Origin: Sternotherus odoratus
Taxonomy: Eukaryota > Chordata > Testudines > Kinosternidae
Length of the DNA: 64,000 bases
Assembly: GCA_032164245.1 (NCBI GenBank)
Contig: JAVMKO010000003.1
Span: 43,340,890-43,404,889 of the forward strand
Reading direction: 5' to 3'
This document shows, piece by piece, positions 49,131 through 61,600 of this stretch (position 1 is its first letter; each line of letters opens with the position of its first letter). The position numbers and the translations under genes are program-made. The notes below the pieces were generated by a model. That model did no database searches. It saw only the letters and a list, made by a program, of their open reading frames with translations, and was not told the DNA's origin.

Positions 49131-49722
49131 TTCTTATATCGTTTAGATCGTTTACACACCTTTACTAAATTTGAAAACATTTATGACGACAAGCCTATGT
49201 CATTATATGATTCTTGAATTTTCACTTTAAAAAGGATGGGTTTCAGAATTATTTGCTAGCATAACAGTTTTTTGGATGGTTCACCAATCTCTCCTCCCCG
49301 TGCCCCCAAAAATCACTTATACTCCCCCTTTCAGAAACTTTACAAAATTTGTTTTTTTTTTCCAAAGGGTATTGTTAACACATGTTTATTATTTAAGTGA
49401 GTGGGAGCTCGGTTAAGTGAGATCTTTATGTCCGTATAGTAAAATGCACTGCATTAGGATTTATATTCTACAGGGTAGACTTCTTTCCACAAAGGGGAAT
49501 TTACTAGGCTGTTAACTAGGCTACATTTCTACCTTCCATAAGTAAACCTTAACAGAGGACATAAACACTAAAGAATCTTGAGAAAATGTTCAATTATTAT
49601 TTAAGAAAATAAAATTTCAGTGGCTTCACTTGCTAGTACACACAAATATAATGAAGTAACCGATCTTCTACAATGATGCAACACAGAAAGTGTGCATTCA
49701 ATAAGAGTTTAATTTATATTAC

Positions 49723-49804
49723 CTTCTGGGGCATCTGCATCACAGACTTTAGGCACAGATGTTGTAACATTCCCTGGCTGGCCATCAACAAGTGTCATAT
49801 TATG
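49723..49804 (-). CDS. LMBRD1: LMBRD1 internal coding exon (luminal loop)
   Basis: Codes 27 residues plus the first base of the next codon: HNMTLVDGQPGN, then VTTSVPKVCDADAPE. The acceptor is TTCTTGCAG before CAT at 49804, and the donor is GAAG|GTAATA at 49723. It contains two N-glycosylation sequons (NMT and NVT), which suits a loop facing the lysosome lumen. This stretch differs more from the mammalian protein than the neighbouring exons do, while the CDADAPED block is conserved. Confidence 0.93.
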
Positions 49805-52800
49805 CTGCAAGAATAATATGTAATGTCAGAAAAGAACATTTTATATAGGTGAATACATTATGCAATGTGGTGTTTTGAGTCATATAAATCTTTCAAGAAA
49901 TAATTGACACAATAGCTATATTTTATAAGTTTTAAATTTCACTCATAAGAAAAAAAATTAAATACTTGCTGTACGTGTAATCTTTGCATGCCATTGTTTA
50001 TTTTAAATGCTGTAAAGGTCCTGAATTGTTACAGAATAATTTCATACTATAAAATTGTTCCAAAAGATTCTCTTTTCCCTAATTAAGCTTTAGTTGATGA
50101 CATTCTAACAAACCCTTAAAATGATAAACCAGTTTGACACTGCATACACGGACATGATAAACATACAGTTGCATGAGCTAAAGGTGTTAGATCACATGAT
50201 GGATTGAAAGACCCAGCTAGGCACCGTAGAAGTGTTATTGACTTTATTCTAGCCATGCGTACACCAGAGCAATATAGCTCTATGATGCCATTATGTATGC
50301 AGCATAAAACTGCATTAGCTCTTTTCAGTGCTGTGTCTATAAACTGGGAGTGTTATGTTCACTTAAGAACCATTTATTTTTGTTTGTTTTTAAATAAACC
50401 TTTGCAGATTGACCTCCTGAAGGAATTATCAGCCAGCTGATCCAGTGAAAATGACAGCAGCCTAACTGAATGTACACACACACACCAACCATCTCTGGAG
50501 TAGACTTCTCAAGTTACCTTTGCCCTGCAACACAACCAGGCCTCAAATAAGGCCTCCCGTAAAAGTAGAGATAAGATTTCCCCAGATTGCAAGAAGTAAG
50601 GAAGTTACAAGGATAAAAAGGAGAAAGATGGGGCAATGGGCAAGAAGAAGAGCTCCCTCCCCTTCTCTGGTTCCAAAAGCACATCAGTACATTTCTCCCT
50701 AATTTCCACCACAAGCATCCCACCTCCACTCAGAAGACAGATGTCCAGGTCTTCCTCACTATTCAAGGGATCAGACGATCACATTATTTCCACCCACTAT
50801 GTCTGCTTCATAAATGATGCCAGCCTCAATATTCTATTCATTCACTTCTTCCACAACTTTTTTTGGTTTTTGCACTTCCTTCCCTCACTGACTCCTACAC
50901 CTGGAACACCCTTCCTGAGCTAATCCACAAGGACAATATTCTGATTTTATTTCCTAATAGTCCAGATAACACCTACAAGATATGAGCTGATTCAGCAATG
51001 CTGATTTTATTCCACATTTCTACTTTTATTATACCATGCTGTGCACAAGTCTTTACTGAGAAACTCAATTCTCTGAATGTACATACTGATGTTATTCAAG
51101 TCTTTCAACACCCTAAAGCGTCATTAGACTCCTTGGTGAATGGATCATATCTATCTGTGCTGTGAAGCTTCTAGCTTGCTTTTGTATATTGAATTGGTAT
51201 TATTTCTTCCAAACACCTCCTAACTTAGGGTCTCAATTGTATTTCATTATGTAAGACCAAGCCTAATAATAAACCAAGCAATACTCTTGCTAGAAACTAT
51301 CCCTGTTTATATGGCCATTTTTATTAGATTTTATTTACTATGCCTTTTAGCCAACATCAAGCTCTTCAAGGATATTCATACATCCAAGCCAATATGAATT
51401 AAGTCTTAGTTCCATAAGAGTGTTCAAATTCTATTCAATAGTAAAATAATAAGTATATTAAAGATGCTACTTTTCTTCATCAATTAATTTTGCATTTTTG
51501 AATTTTATTCTTCATTTTTTGAGTACTTAGAATTCTACTGGATTCATAGATCATAGAATAGATGTGGTTCTTGCTCTGAAGAGCTTACAATCTAAACAAA
51601 AACAGGACAAGCAAAGGGAAATATGAAAGGGAGTGGGTTAAGTGACGAGAATGCAGGGGGTGCAGTTAAAGATGATGCGTTTACTTAAACTGCATAGAAC
51701 TTGGTTGATTTTGATTTTTTTAAAACTGAAAGCTTAAAAGTAGTTTCTTTTAAAGAGATAGGCTAATAGCGTATTTCTAAAAGGCAGAAAGTAGGTGGAA
51801 GAGCATCGTAAATCAGAGATAAAGAAGCAGTTAGCAGAGGATGTGTAGGTGGAAAGGGATGAAATGAAGGCAGAGAAGAAAACTAAGAAGTGGAAAGCAA
51901 TATCATTGTAGAGTAATGGACTGTATTGTACTGACATCAAGTGTCTAGCGGCTTTGATAGCATACTGGAGTATGTGTGCCTCCACCAGGGGTTTACACGG
52001 TTTACTCACCTGAGAAAGTGTTTCTCTTCACTCAAGCTAATGTAGGTATGAGAAAAGGAGCTCAAATAGAAGACTTCGTAAGATTTTGTTCATTCTAAAT
52101 GGTTAGTTCCCCCCAGCCCACAGGTACTGAAAATAGATTAAATGGTAATTACTAGAATTACACTTCTTTTTTAAGAGCAGTGCTACATTTCGTTTTCTCC
52201 AACATTCTGGGACCTTTCAACTTCCCCGAGTTTTCAAAAGTAACATTAGTAAGTGGTATAGTCAGGAGATGTGGATTTAATTTCTGACCCTGTCACATAT
52301 TGTAGATTAGTCTTGGTCCAATGCTTTAACCACAAGGCCTTCTTTCCTTCCTAATCAATCCTCTTCCTTTTTACTGTAAAGAAAATTGCACAAGCCAATG
52401 CATCCACTTCAAGGTGAGTTTTTTTTTTTTTTTTTTCATTTAAGGTTTTAAGGTTTTGAACACTAAAAAGGATGGAAAGGTGAAGAATCACATTACAGAA
52501 TTGCTGAATATGTCTATGGAAATATTGCTTCCCAATAGGGAAATTTACAGGTTAATTGGAATTTGTAAGCATGAGAAGAAAGATAATGGAGAAATGGTAA
52601 CAGCAAATTAACTCCAGTATACAGATGAAAACATACTAAAAACTGAATTCTGATTTCTACATAAGCAGGGTACTCAGAACAGATTAAACGCTCACAGAAC
52701 AAACACTTTTACAATATGCAATGAACCTATTTTTAAAAATTCTGCTAGTGTTTAACTACAGCTAAGAAAAAGCTGGAAATACAATTCTCAGTTTTGACTT

Positions 52801-54254
52801 GTATTCAAGGCTCATGTAGTAACACATTTAGTTTTCATTGATTTAAATACATGAGGGGAAGAACCACCACTTATGTACCTGAAACCTTCTTGAAAACATG
52901 TTAAGACCTGCTGAAAATTGACAACCATTTACATGTCAATGTTCCCATACAATCAAATTTCAGATGGAAAAAAATCCTAGCTCATGCCATTGCCACTATA
53001 GAACAGTTTCCTACATATATCTTTTCAAAGGTTGTCTTAATTGAGAGATGAAACAGGAAACATTCTCCAGTTGGTTCAAAGGAAGTTTCACAAGATAATT
53101 ATATATGAGATTTAGGTCCGATGTAGGCATGGATTCTCTAACCAACACACAGATCTGTTCAATAACCTTTTAACTAAATTATAGCTGGATACATATTTTG
53201 ATCAATTGGAGATATACTTTTATTGACAGTATGGAAAGTCCAAAGCATATCTCATGAAGTATACAAGTATAGATTAAATGGAGAATTGAAGCTGGGTTTG
53301 TCCGTTATTACTGGTTACCCACAAGGGGAACCTTTTCCACTTACAATCATAACAGGCAAGTTGACTGCTTTAATAAAATCTCTGAGTTTTTCCAAACAGG
53401 ACTGTTCTAGAGCTGTCAAATTTCTATGGCCCATGCTATCAAGTGGAGAGAGTCTGTGTCCATACGGGGATTCTGACCTCAGTATTGGGGACAATAGGTC
53501 TGAAATTATATGTTCCGGGGCACAGGAGAAGAGAAAAACTCCTTGCAACTCTTGCTGGACATCTTATCCAAGCTTTGGAATCACAATAACCTTGGGTTTT
53601 CTCTTTCAAAGTCAGGAGAACCAAACAAGAGTTCCTGTTTAGTCTAGAAGAAACCCACCTATTATGTACTGATTAGCTGCTCCTATTCTGAAGCAAAACT
53701 TCTAACATTTGATGTTGCGTCTTGTTGCATGTAGGTCCATCTCCACATATATGCATAGGTAAATTTTGCGACTTAGTTCTTGAATGGCAACAAATGTTGA
53801 TTATGTAAGTCACTGCTCAGCTGATCTGCCAGTAATATTGTCCTTTCCTGCAAGGTGGCTACCAAATGTATACATTTGGTGTATTATGTACTATGGCCCA
53901 TCCCACAGACCTATGGCCTCTCTGCACAGCTAGTTCTAATTGTTCACATAGGACATCTGCAATGATGTCAGGAAGTACTTGGTTCACTCTGCCATGTAGA
54001 AGATGGAGAAAGGACTTGAGAGCCCAGTATAATGGCCTTAATTCTAGATGAAGTTTTTTTCTCCCAGAAATTCATGTGACTGAGTTTACAAATCCTTAGA
54101 ATAGCTACCCCAGCCTAGAATGGAAGTGTCAGAGGTGACTGGGACTGACAGAGCTGGAAAGTTGAAAGCAACTGCTTCCAGGGAAGACACACACTGAGTT
54201 TACCATGTAAGGGACAGAACTACATCCCCTGGCTGTATCAATTTCAAAATACTG
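49805..54254. other. LMBRD1 intron, nothing firmly recognised
   Basis: AT-rich non-coding DNA. Frames such as 53223-53642 (139 codons) have no recognisable domain. A block near 51560 ('gaagagcttacaatctaaac') resembles the tail of an old SINE or LINE. Confidence 0.4.
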
Positions 54255-54429
54255 CCTTAATATTCTCCCGTTGACTTATCTTATTCCTCTCATGCCGATG
54301 GAGTACCAGAGTCGACCAGAGAGTGCTCGGAGGTCAATTTAGTGGGTCTTCACTAGGCCCTTCTAAATCGACCCCCGCTGCATTGATCATAGCAGCACTG
54401 ATCCCAGATAAGTGTAGACATGGCCTAAG
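54255..54429 (-). mobile_element. DNA-transposon end (MITE-like fragment)
   Basis: Ends in 'agtgtagacatggcctaagg', the antisense of a 'ggccatgtctacact' terminus. It contains 'gagtcgacc' and 'ctaaatcgaccccc' blocks typical of short reptile DNA transposons. The other end was not found. Confidence 0.5.
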
Positions 54430-54929
54430 GTACTGCTGCATTGACTCCACTGTGCACCCAGACAGTATTGTCCTGGGAATGAGGCAGAAGTACAGGTGAA
54501 CTCTGAAACGAACAATATTGGACTTGGAAATTCGGAGGACATATCTGTCAGACCATCTGCTGGGGTGGGGCAGAGACATACTGTCAGTGAGATGTAGTAA
54601 CTAAACTAGGTGGCAAAGCCTCTGAAAAGCAGCAATTCCTTAATAGATCTTTTATCCTCAATTACCCAACTCCTAGAAAAAGCAGTAAGCCTAAATCTTA
54701 TTGTACTTGCAGGTAAATCTAAAGCTAAGGACAAATGTGTGTGTAATTACAAGTAATAAAAAGTATTAAACACAAATGTATGGTTGTTCCATGATGATAT
54801 TACAGAGAGTTAAGCTTGTTTGTGTGACCTAAATGAGCTATTCTATACCATAACATTTTGATTTCTTTTAAGTTTAAGATCGATTCTGACTTTCCTAGAG
54901 AACTATCCATTGATTTATAAACCAGTATA
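54430..54929. other. LMBRD1 intron, nothing recognised
   Basis: AT-rich non-coding DNA. Confidence 0.4.
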
Positions 54930-57200
54930 CTTTAAGGGCAGAAAGGACAACTGTAATCATCTAGTCTGACCTCCTCTGTAACAGACCATTGGACTTACCT
55001 ACATTAACTCACACTTCAAGATCAATAGCTGTGATTGAACTAGTGCATCTTCTTTAGAAAAACATCCAATCTCAATCTAAAAATTTCCAGTGATGGAAAA
55101 AAAAAAATCTACCACAACCGTTGATAAATTGTTCCAATAGTTAATTAACTTCACTCTTAAAAATCTGTAACTTGGTTCTACTCTTAGTTTGCCTCGCTTT
55201 AATTTATGGTCATTGGATATGGTCATACCTTTGTCTGCTAGATTGAAGAGACCTATATTATTCAATTTCTGATCCTCAACTAAGTACTGATCAAATTGCC
55301 CCTTAACCTTGTGTTTGATAGATGAAGCTCCTTGAGTCTCAAACTTCAATCATACTTGTGACTGTTCTCTGAACCCTTTCCAATTTTGTGACATCTTTTT
55401 AAATTATGGACACCAGAACTGGACACAGAATTCCAGTAGCTGTTAAAATAGTATCCAATACAAAGGAAACAGACTATTCCTACAAGAGATTCTCCTGATT
55501 ATATATAAAAGGCCAATGCAATGCTTTTGCAGATAGTGTTGGTCTGGGAGCTTGCATTCAGCTGATTATCCTCCATCACTTCAAAATCATCTCCAAAGCT
55601 ACTGCTTCCCAGGACAGATGTCCAAATCCTATACACAAGGCCTAGATATTTTCCCCTAAATGTATGACCTTCTTAAAACCGCATAGTGTTTGCTTGAACC
55701 CACTTTACCAAGCAATCTAGATTATTCTGTATATGTGAACTGCCTTTTCATAATTAACTATTCCTCTATTTTGTGTGTCATCTGCAAACTCAAAGGGATT
55801 TAAATTTTTCTTCCATGTCATTGATAAAATGTTAAATAGCATAGAACCAAGAACTAATCCCTGTGGGACCCCACTAAAAGAACTGATTCCCTGCTTACAA
55901 TTGCACAGAGACTTATTTTTCAATGCATTTAATGTGTACCATGTTAATTTGTAAAATTCTAGTTTCTTAATCAAAATGTTGTGCAGTACCAAGTCAAATG
56001 CATTTCAGAAGTCTAAATATATTACATCAGCACTATTATGTTTATCAACCAGACTTGTAATCCAATGAAAAAAAATCACGTTAGTTTAACAGGTTCTAGT
56101 TACGATAAACCCATATTGATTGACATTAATGAAGAATTGAGAGTAATATAATTAAACTGAGGCCTGTACCAGCCATTCTAATATTTTGTTGAGTTTCAGT
56201 ATCAGGCTACCAGCGCTATAATTACCCAGGTCACCTCATTTACATTTTTAAACACTGGCACCAAAGTAGCCTTCTTCCATGTCTCTGAAGCTTCCAGGTT
56301 TCCAAGATTTATTGAAAAACATTTATGGGGTCAGAGAGCTCCCCAGCCAGCTCTTTTGAAACTCTGACACTGATGCAAGTTATCTGGACTTGCTGATTTT
56401 AAAATGTCTAGCTTTAGTAGTCTCTGTTGCTCACCCTCTTGGCTTAGAATGAAAAATATTTATATTCATATCATATGAGTAATCACTTGGGTCTTTTCCA
56501 AACACTTTAAAGAGATTGCTTCACACTTCTGCTTTTTTGCATTGACAATTCGACCACTTCCATCTAGTATTATGATTCTGTCTGTTCCTAATATACTTAA
56601 ATTCCTTACCATCTTTCACTTTGCAGGTCATAGATTTCTCAAAGTGTCCATTCGCTTCCTTTATTGATTTTGGATAATTCTCAACTTCTAATTTAGAGTT
56701 ATTTCTCTCACCCACCCAATTTCCCCATTATACATTGTGCGTTTAATGGCTGCTTTCACCTAAACCAGGCTGTCTTAACCAGTATAATGTTCTCTCTCAA
56801 TTTTAGGACAGACTTTTTGGGCATCTAGTCAAAATGTTTTCAACAGTTCCCAACTGCTCACATTTGTGTGTTCAAATTCTTTTACCCAGCTCCTTCGGCT
56901 CAGAATAGTTTTCAACTGGATGATTTAAAAGGGCCAGTTTCACAAAGTACATATTACTAGTTTGGACTTCACATCTGTTATGTGTAAACAGAGTAACTGA
57001 GTCATGATCACATGCACCTAAGCAACTACTGATTTTTAATTCAGAAATCAATTCCTCTATATCTGTCAATATCAGGTCTAATGCATGTTAGATGAAATAG
57101 TTTTGAATTAGGAAACTGTCATTCAAGTTTTGGAAACTCCACGGATGTATTCGTACTGGTAGAATAAGACCTTTAACATATGTCACTCAGATTGAAGTGC
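54930..57200 (-). mobile_element. Old CR1/L3-like LINE, 3' two thirds
   Basis: Minus-strand pieces occur in the order expected of one LINE. First is an endonuclease end-like piece (LGACDHDSVTLF, about 57010). A linker with basic residues follows (56715-56521), then a reverse-transcriptase core with SGVPQGLVLGSMLFNIL and FEFADDT (55870-55760). Next is a C-terminal piece with LFNLADKGMTISNDHKLKRG (55270-55170), and finally a 3' untranslated end at 55080-54930 shared with 48889-49130. It has many stops and frameshifts, and is clearly older than the CR1 copies at 3.0, 19 and 44 kb. Confidence 0.82.
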
Positions 57201-58061
57201 CCAATGATTATGTAGCTTTTTTCTTAAAAATAGAAAGAGGTAAATACAATAAACGAAGTGCAAGAATCAAACCTAATTTAAAATAGAAAAAGTAGGATAT
57301 GGAATAAAACATCAGAGCTTAAAGATAACAAAATACAGCGATGCAAGAGTTCTAAAAGAATCAGTAGTTAAAATTAATAATGGAAAAGTATAGTGTTAAT
57401 TATAAATTAATGCTGTAGAAAAAGGTTAAGGTTAAATAGAACATTTACAGGATAAAAGTAAGTTTCGGGATAATGGTGTATTTTTTTTTTTAAAGGTTTA
57501 CGTTTTTCTTTAAACAGAACTATCAAGACATGAGTCCCCCCCATTACTCTGATTTCCTTGTATCCTATTTATGTCTTCCACTTTTTTGTTTCTTTTTTAG
57601 ACTTGCAAGCTCTCTGGGGCAGTCACTGTTACTATGAGCTTATACAGAGACTTCCACAATGGGACGCTATTCTTGATTGGAGCACTTGCCCATTATCAGA
57701 ATATAATGAAAATAATAAAAAACAGTTCCTGTGCTGAGGGAGCATAAGATGTACTGGAAACTAGCAGCAACAACTGTAATTTCCTTGTAGATGGAGACAG
57801 GACCAAGTCTTTTTATGGCTACACACAGACCAGCAGAACACACAAACTACAGACTACTTTGTGTAAAAGTGTGCAACAGTTTCTCCAGGCTATACTCCTC
57901 CAAAATATCCCAGAGGCATAGTAAGTATAGGACATTCTTATGGTTGTATCCCTTCAAATACAGGTATACAGCAGCGCTGTGCTTTGCCTCACCCCATATA
58001 CGCAATTTTAATATATTTTAAAAACAAGTTATATATATCCTTATGAAAGGGCAGGTCTCAC
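57201..58061. other. LMBRD1 intron, possible old LINE/SINE tail
   Basis: 57598-57735 ('gcaagctctctggggcagtc', then 'ttccacaatgggacgctat', ending in an 'aataataaaa' tail) resembles a widespread old amniote L2/L3/MIR-type tail. The rest is unassigned. Confidence 0.45.
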
Positions 58062-58211
58062 CTGTACCAGGTATTTTTGGCTTCCATACATCACATACTG
58101 AGGTGCAAGACTGTAGATCATATAACTTGTGTGAAGAACAATCAACAGAAGTATCATACAAAGAAATAAGAGCGCTTGGGGCCGAGTTTTACCTCTTCTA
58201 ATCTTGTACAA
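58062..58211 (-). CDS. LMBRD1: LMBRD1 internal coding exon (membrane segment)
   Basis: Codes 50 residues. A basic cytosolic start (LYKIRRGKTRPQ) precedes a long hydrophobic helix (ALLFLCMILLLIVLHTSY), followed by MIYSLAPQYVMYGSQKYLVQ. The acceptor is TTTTTTTAG before TTG at 58211, and the donor is CAG|GTGAGA at 58062. Both ends are in phase 0. Nearly identical to vertebrate LMBD1 as remembered. Confidence 0.95.
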
Positions 58212-58479
58212 CTAAAAAAAACAAAACAGAAGACATACAAATATTAGATCATAATGGTTTCTCTAGGTTATCAAGCTTGATAGCTGTTAAAGGACATTGC
58301 TTTTAGACTAGATATTTATATTATTTTCCCCAATTACATCCTGAAACTCTTCTGTTAAGCGAGAGAGTAGAAATATATTCAAAAAACTTCTCTCCCAGAA
58401 GCATAGCTTTAAATGTAAAAGCCTCTACGTATACACCATACAAATGATAAGCGTCAGCAAAGCAATTAAGGGCTATTTG
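58212..58479. other. LMBRD1 intron, nothing recognised
   Basis: AT-rich non-coding DNA. Confidence 0.4.
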
Positions 58480-59650
58480 AAGATCCTCTGAGTGTGCAAC
58501 TACAGCGCAATCATTTGTGTACTGAAGTTCAGTTATTGTTGCTGATATTACTTTAGTTCTGGCACAGAGATGGGAAAGGTTGAAGAGGTTGCTGTCAGTC
58601 AGATATTGTTTTGGATGACAAAGGGCTCAGAGGTAGAGCTGCTGCACGGGAGAAAGGCAATCTGGTCATGGAGATGTTTACTACAATAGCGATAAATTTC
58701 CTTGGGCAGTCAAACTGACATGGATTGTCAACCATCAGGATCTGTGGAAAGAATCAAAAGCTTTGGTCAGATTGATAAAAACCATATACAGCTCCTGGGG
58801 TTGTTGCTGACACTTTTCGTGGTCTGTTTTGCTACACAAATCATGTTCGTTGTGCCTTGTGATGGTCTGAAGCCACACTGGGATTCTGGAAGTACTTCCT
58901 CTACAAGTGGGAGCAGGAAATTCAGTCAGATTCTAGCAAGAATCTTCCCAATGATGGAAAGGAGGACAATGCCTTGACAGTTGCCATATTGGCCTTGTCT
59001 TCCTTTTTTGAAAAAATCTTCGAAGGCCTTTTGAAAAAAAAGGCAACAATGTTAGCATTATGTAAGCCAGCAGGGATTTCTTTGGTGTGCCAGATTTGGG
59101 CTAACCAGTTTCCACTTGCTGCTCCTCAGTGTTTCTGGCCCAACTTTCAGTACTTCAGCTGGTATGCCATCAGGACCTGGTGTTTTATTCAACATTTGTT
59201 TTACTGCTTTGCAGACCTCCTCAGGTGTTGGTGGGTTGGCAAGAGATTTCCAGATTGGGTGCTGAGGGATAGAGTAAATGATATTGTCAATCGTATTTGA
59301 TTCTCTATTTAGAAGGTTTTGGTAGTGATTCATTATCTTTAAAGGATACTACCATCTTCAGATCTCAGAGGCGTGAGGCCACATGAGCTTAGCCCATACA
59401 GGGTCTTCGTGTCTCAGGAAAAGCGCCACATATCATTGAATGTTTCAATTTTTTTTCCTTTGTTCTCCCACCATTTGCTTTTGATTTCTCAGATACTCCT
59501 TTGAACTTCAGCTTTGAACCGATGGAAAGAGCTCTGCTTCTGACTGGGTAGTAGTTGGTTTTGCCAGTCACAGAAAGCTTCTCTCTTCTGGTCCAAAATG
59601 GCTGTAATCTCAATGTTGCTGTTACCAAACCAGTCCTGATGGCAGCAAAA
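58480..59650 (-). mobile_element. LINE, inverted 5' half
   Basis: On the minus strand, from high to low coordinate, this reads as the stretch before and into a LINE reverse transcriptase. A Trp- and Lys-rich linker comes first (GNSNIEITAILD, then KSKWWENKGK, about 59630-59430), followed by NHYQNLLNRESNT. CKAVKQMLNKTPGPDGIPAEV is next (about 59210-59150), and SQCGFRPSQGT lies at about 58880. Stops and frameshifts are present. It ends where the plus-strand half of the same kind of element begins. The LINE clade was not determined (L2, RTE or related). Confidence 0.75.
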
Positions 59651-59655
59651 AGCCC

Positions 59656-60560
59656 TTAATTGCTTCTATCGGCTACTCTGAACATTGGCAAAACAAAAGT
59701 TCTCCGCCAGCCAGTCCCAGGTCAATCATCAGACCCAGCAAGGAAGACGTACATCGACAAAGAACAACTGGAAAATGTAGAATACTTTGCCTATCTAGGC
59801 AGCCATCTCTTACAGAGGACAGATGTCAACATTCAGCACAAAATTCGATGTGCTAGCCTTGCTTTGTCTTTGGCAAACTGTCTTGACATTTGTTCATCAT
59901 TCACAACTTCAGAACACATATTAGATTCTTAGTTTATAAAGCGATGGTAATCCCAACTCTCCTCTATGGCTATGAGACCTGCATGACCTATTGAAAACAC
60001 CTGAGAAACCTAGAATTCCAGCATAAACACTCTCTTCAAAATAGCCTCAGCACACAGTGGGAGGATTGTTGAACCAATGTCAGTGTCCTCACAAAGGCCA
60101 ACATCTTCAGTGCTGAGGGCCTGATTATCCTGCATCAGCTGAGGTGGAGCAGGCACTGTGTGTGCATGCTTGATGAATGCTTACCAAAACAACTGCTATA
60201 TGCTAAACTCAAAGGAGAAAGGAAACTGAGGCCAAAAGAAACACTTTAAGGACACTCTCAAGATAAACATCAACAGATATAGCATTGACACCACAGTGGG
60301 AGACAGCAGCCCAGGATAGGGGTAACTGGCCAAGACTTGTCAGATAGGAAACATCCACTTTTGAGAAAAATCACTTTGACCTGGTCACAGAAAATCACCA
60401 CAAAAGAAAGGAAATGCAGCAATCATGGGCCAACTACCTTCCAACACCACCTGCAATGTCTGCCAATGAGCCTGTGGCTCAAGGATGGGACTCATTCACC
60501 AAAGCTGTGAAAGATCATCCTTGACCTCTAGGAATCGCGGACAACAAATGATCAAACCAC
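59656..60560 (+). mobile_element. LINE, 3' half of the same insertion
   Basis: On the plus strand this reads as the C-terminal part of a LINE reverse-transcriptase protein: NIGKTKVLRQPVPGQ, VEYFAYLGSHLL, then PTLLYGYETCMTY (about 59950-59990). LHQLRWSRHCVCMLDECLPK follows at about 60135-60195. The end near 60540 reads GIADNK. It has many stops. Adjacent to and inverted against 58480-59650. Confidence 0.78.
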
Positions 60561-61495
60561 ATCAACAATATTTTACAAAATATCCTATGATCTAAGGTCC
60601 CTAACTTAAAAAATTGCAGTTTTCCTTATTCCAAATGACTGTCACCACCTCATTTGATTTTCAGTGGGGCTCATGCCAAACTATCCTAATTCAAGATGGC
60701 TGCCTGCAGGCTTTGCACATGGCAATGGGACTGCCCTTAGTAAAGATTGCCACTCCCTGGACTTTAAGGTTAGCAACTTGGACAGGAAAAAAAAGGAGAG
60801 AGGGGAATGTGGAGTTCAGGAGAAGATCTGGGACTAGAGACAAGGGACCTTGGGGAGGAAACAGAGTGGATAAGTGAAAATGTGGGGAGGCAAACAGATA
60901 ACATTATCCTAAGGGAGAAGGACGACGGTCTGGTAGCTCATCCGCTCTCAATGTTAGGAAAGGGTAAGAAGAGTCTTCTTCCGAGCAAGCAATGGGGACT
61001 CTACATTGTTGCAGTCACATTTAAAGATTGAATTTTGATCCTGAAATGTGCTCAGACTTTTGAGGCAGGTGACTTCCACCCTCAAGGCTCAAAAACCAGA
61101 AGCCAAAAAACCCCACAGTCTTCCACACCCACAGACAAATCATAATAATTGAATATTTAGGGTTGGCAATATGTTGACTGTGCTGTTTCCACAAAGCTCC
61201 CAGACTCTGCTGGCTTGATACCTGAAATTTTGTCTTGAATTGAAATCGCTTGCCCTCTAGGCTATCAGACCAAAATACAGTCTAGCTTTTCAAAACATGG
61301 TAGAAGCCTGTTAGACTCTGGGTAAAACAATTTATTGTACTATTGCTTAAAAAGAATAATTTATTCACATTATTTTAGCTTTTAGAATACAGTAGAGAAA
61401 ATCTGCAAGGTCCTTTTGTATCAGTCACAAACACTTTAAACATTTTTACAGAGTAATTTATAAATGTTAAATCTTAGTAAGTAAGTAATATTTAC
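60561..61495. other. LMBRD1 intron, nothing recognised
   Basis: Non-coding DNA. Frames of 74-87 codons here have no recognisable domain. Confidence 0.4.
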
Positions 61496-61600
61496 CCTTA
61501 GCCAAAAGAACCATATACCCATGTTTCGAATTCCTGCCATTGAAGTGAAGATAAAATACATAATAATTGTTGTAATGAGGATATAATCAAGTGGAAAAAC
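61496..61600 (-). CDS. LMBRD1: LMBRD1 internal coding exon (membrane segment)
   Basis: Codes 35 residues: VFPLDYILITTIIMYFIF, then TSMAGIRNMGIWFFWLR. This is a transmembrane helix and the next loop of the LMBR1-like fold. The acceptor is CTTTTAG before GTT at 61600, and the donor is AGG|GTAAAT at 61496. Both ends are in phase 0. It is the most upstream LMBRD1 exon found in the window. Confidence 0.95.

Noticed and set aside
53223..53642. 139-codon plus-strand frame in an LMBRD1 intron
   Set aside because: No recognisable domain, no splice-site support, and overlapping frames of similar size on the other strand.
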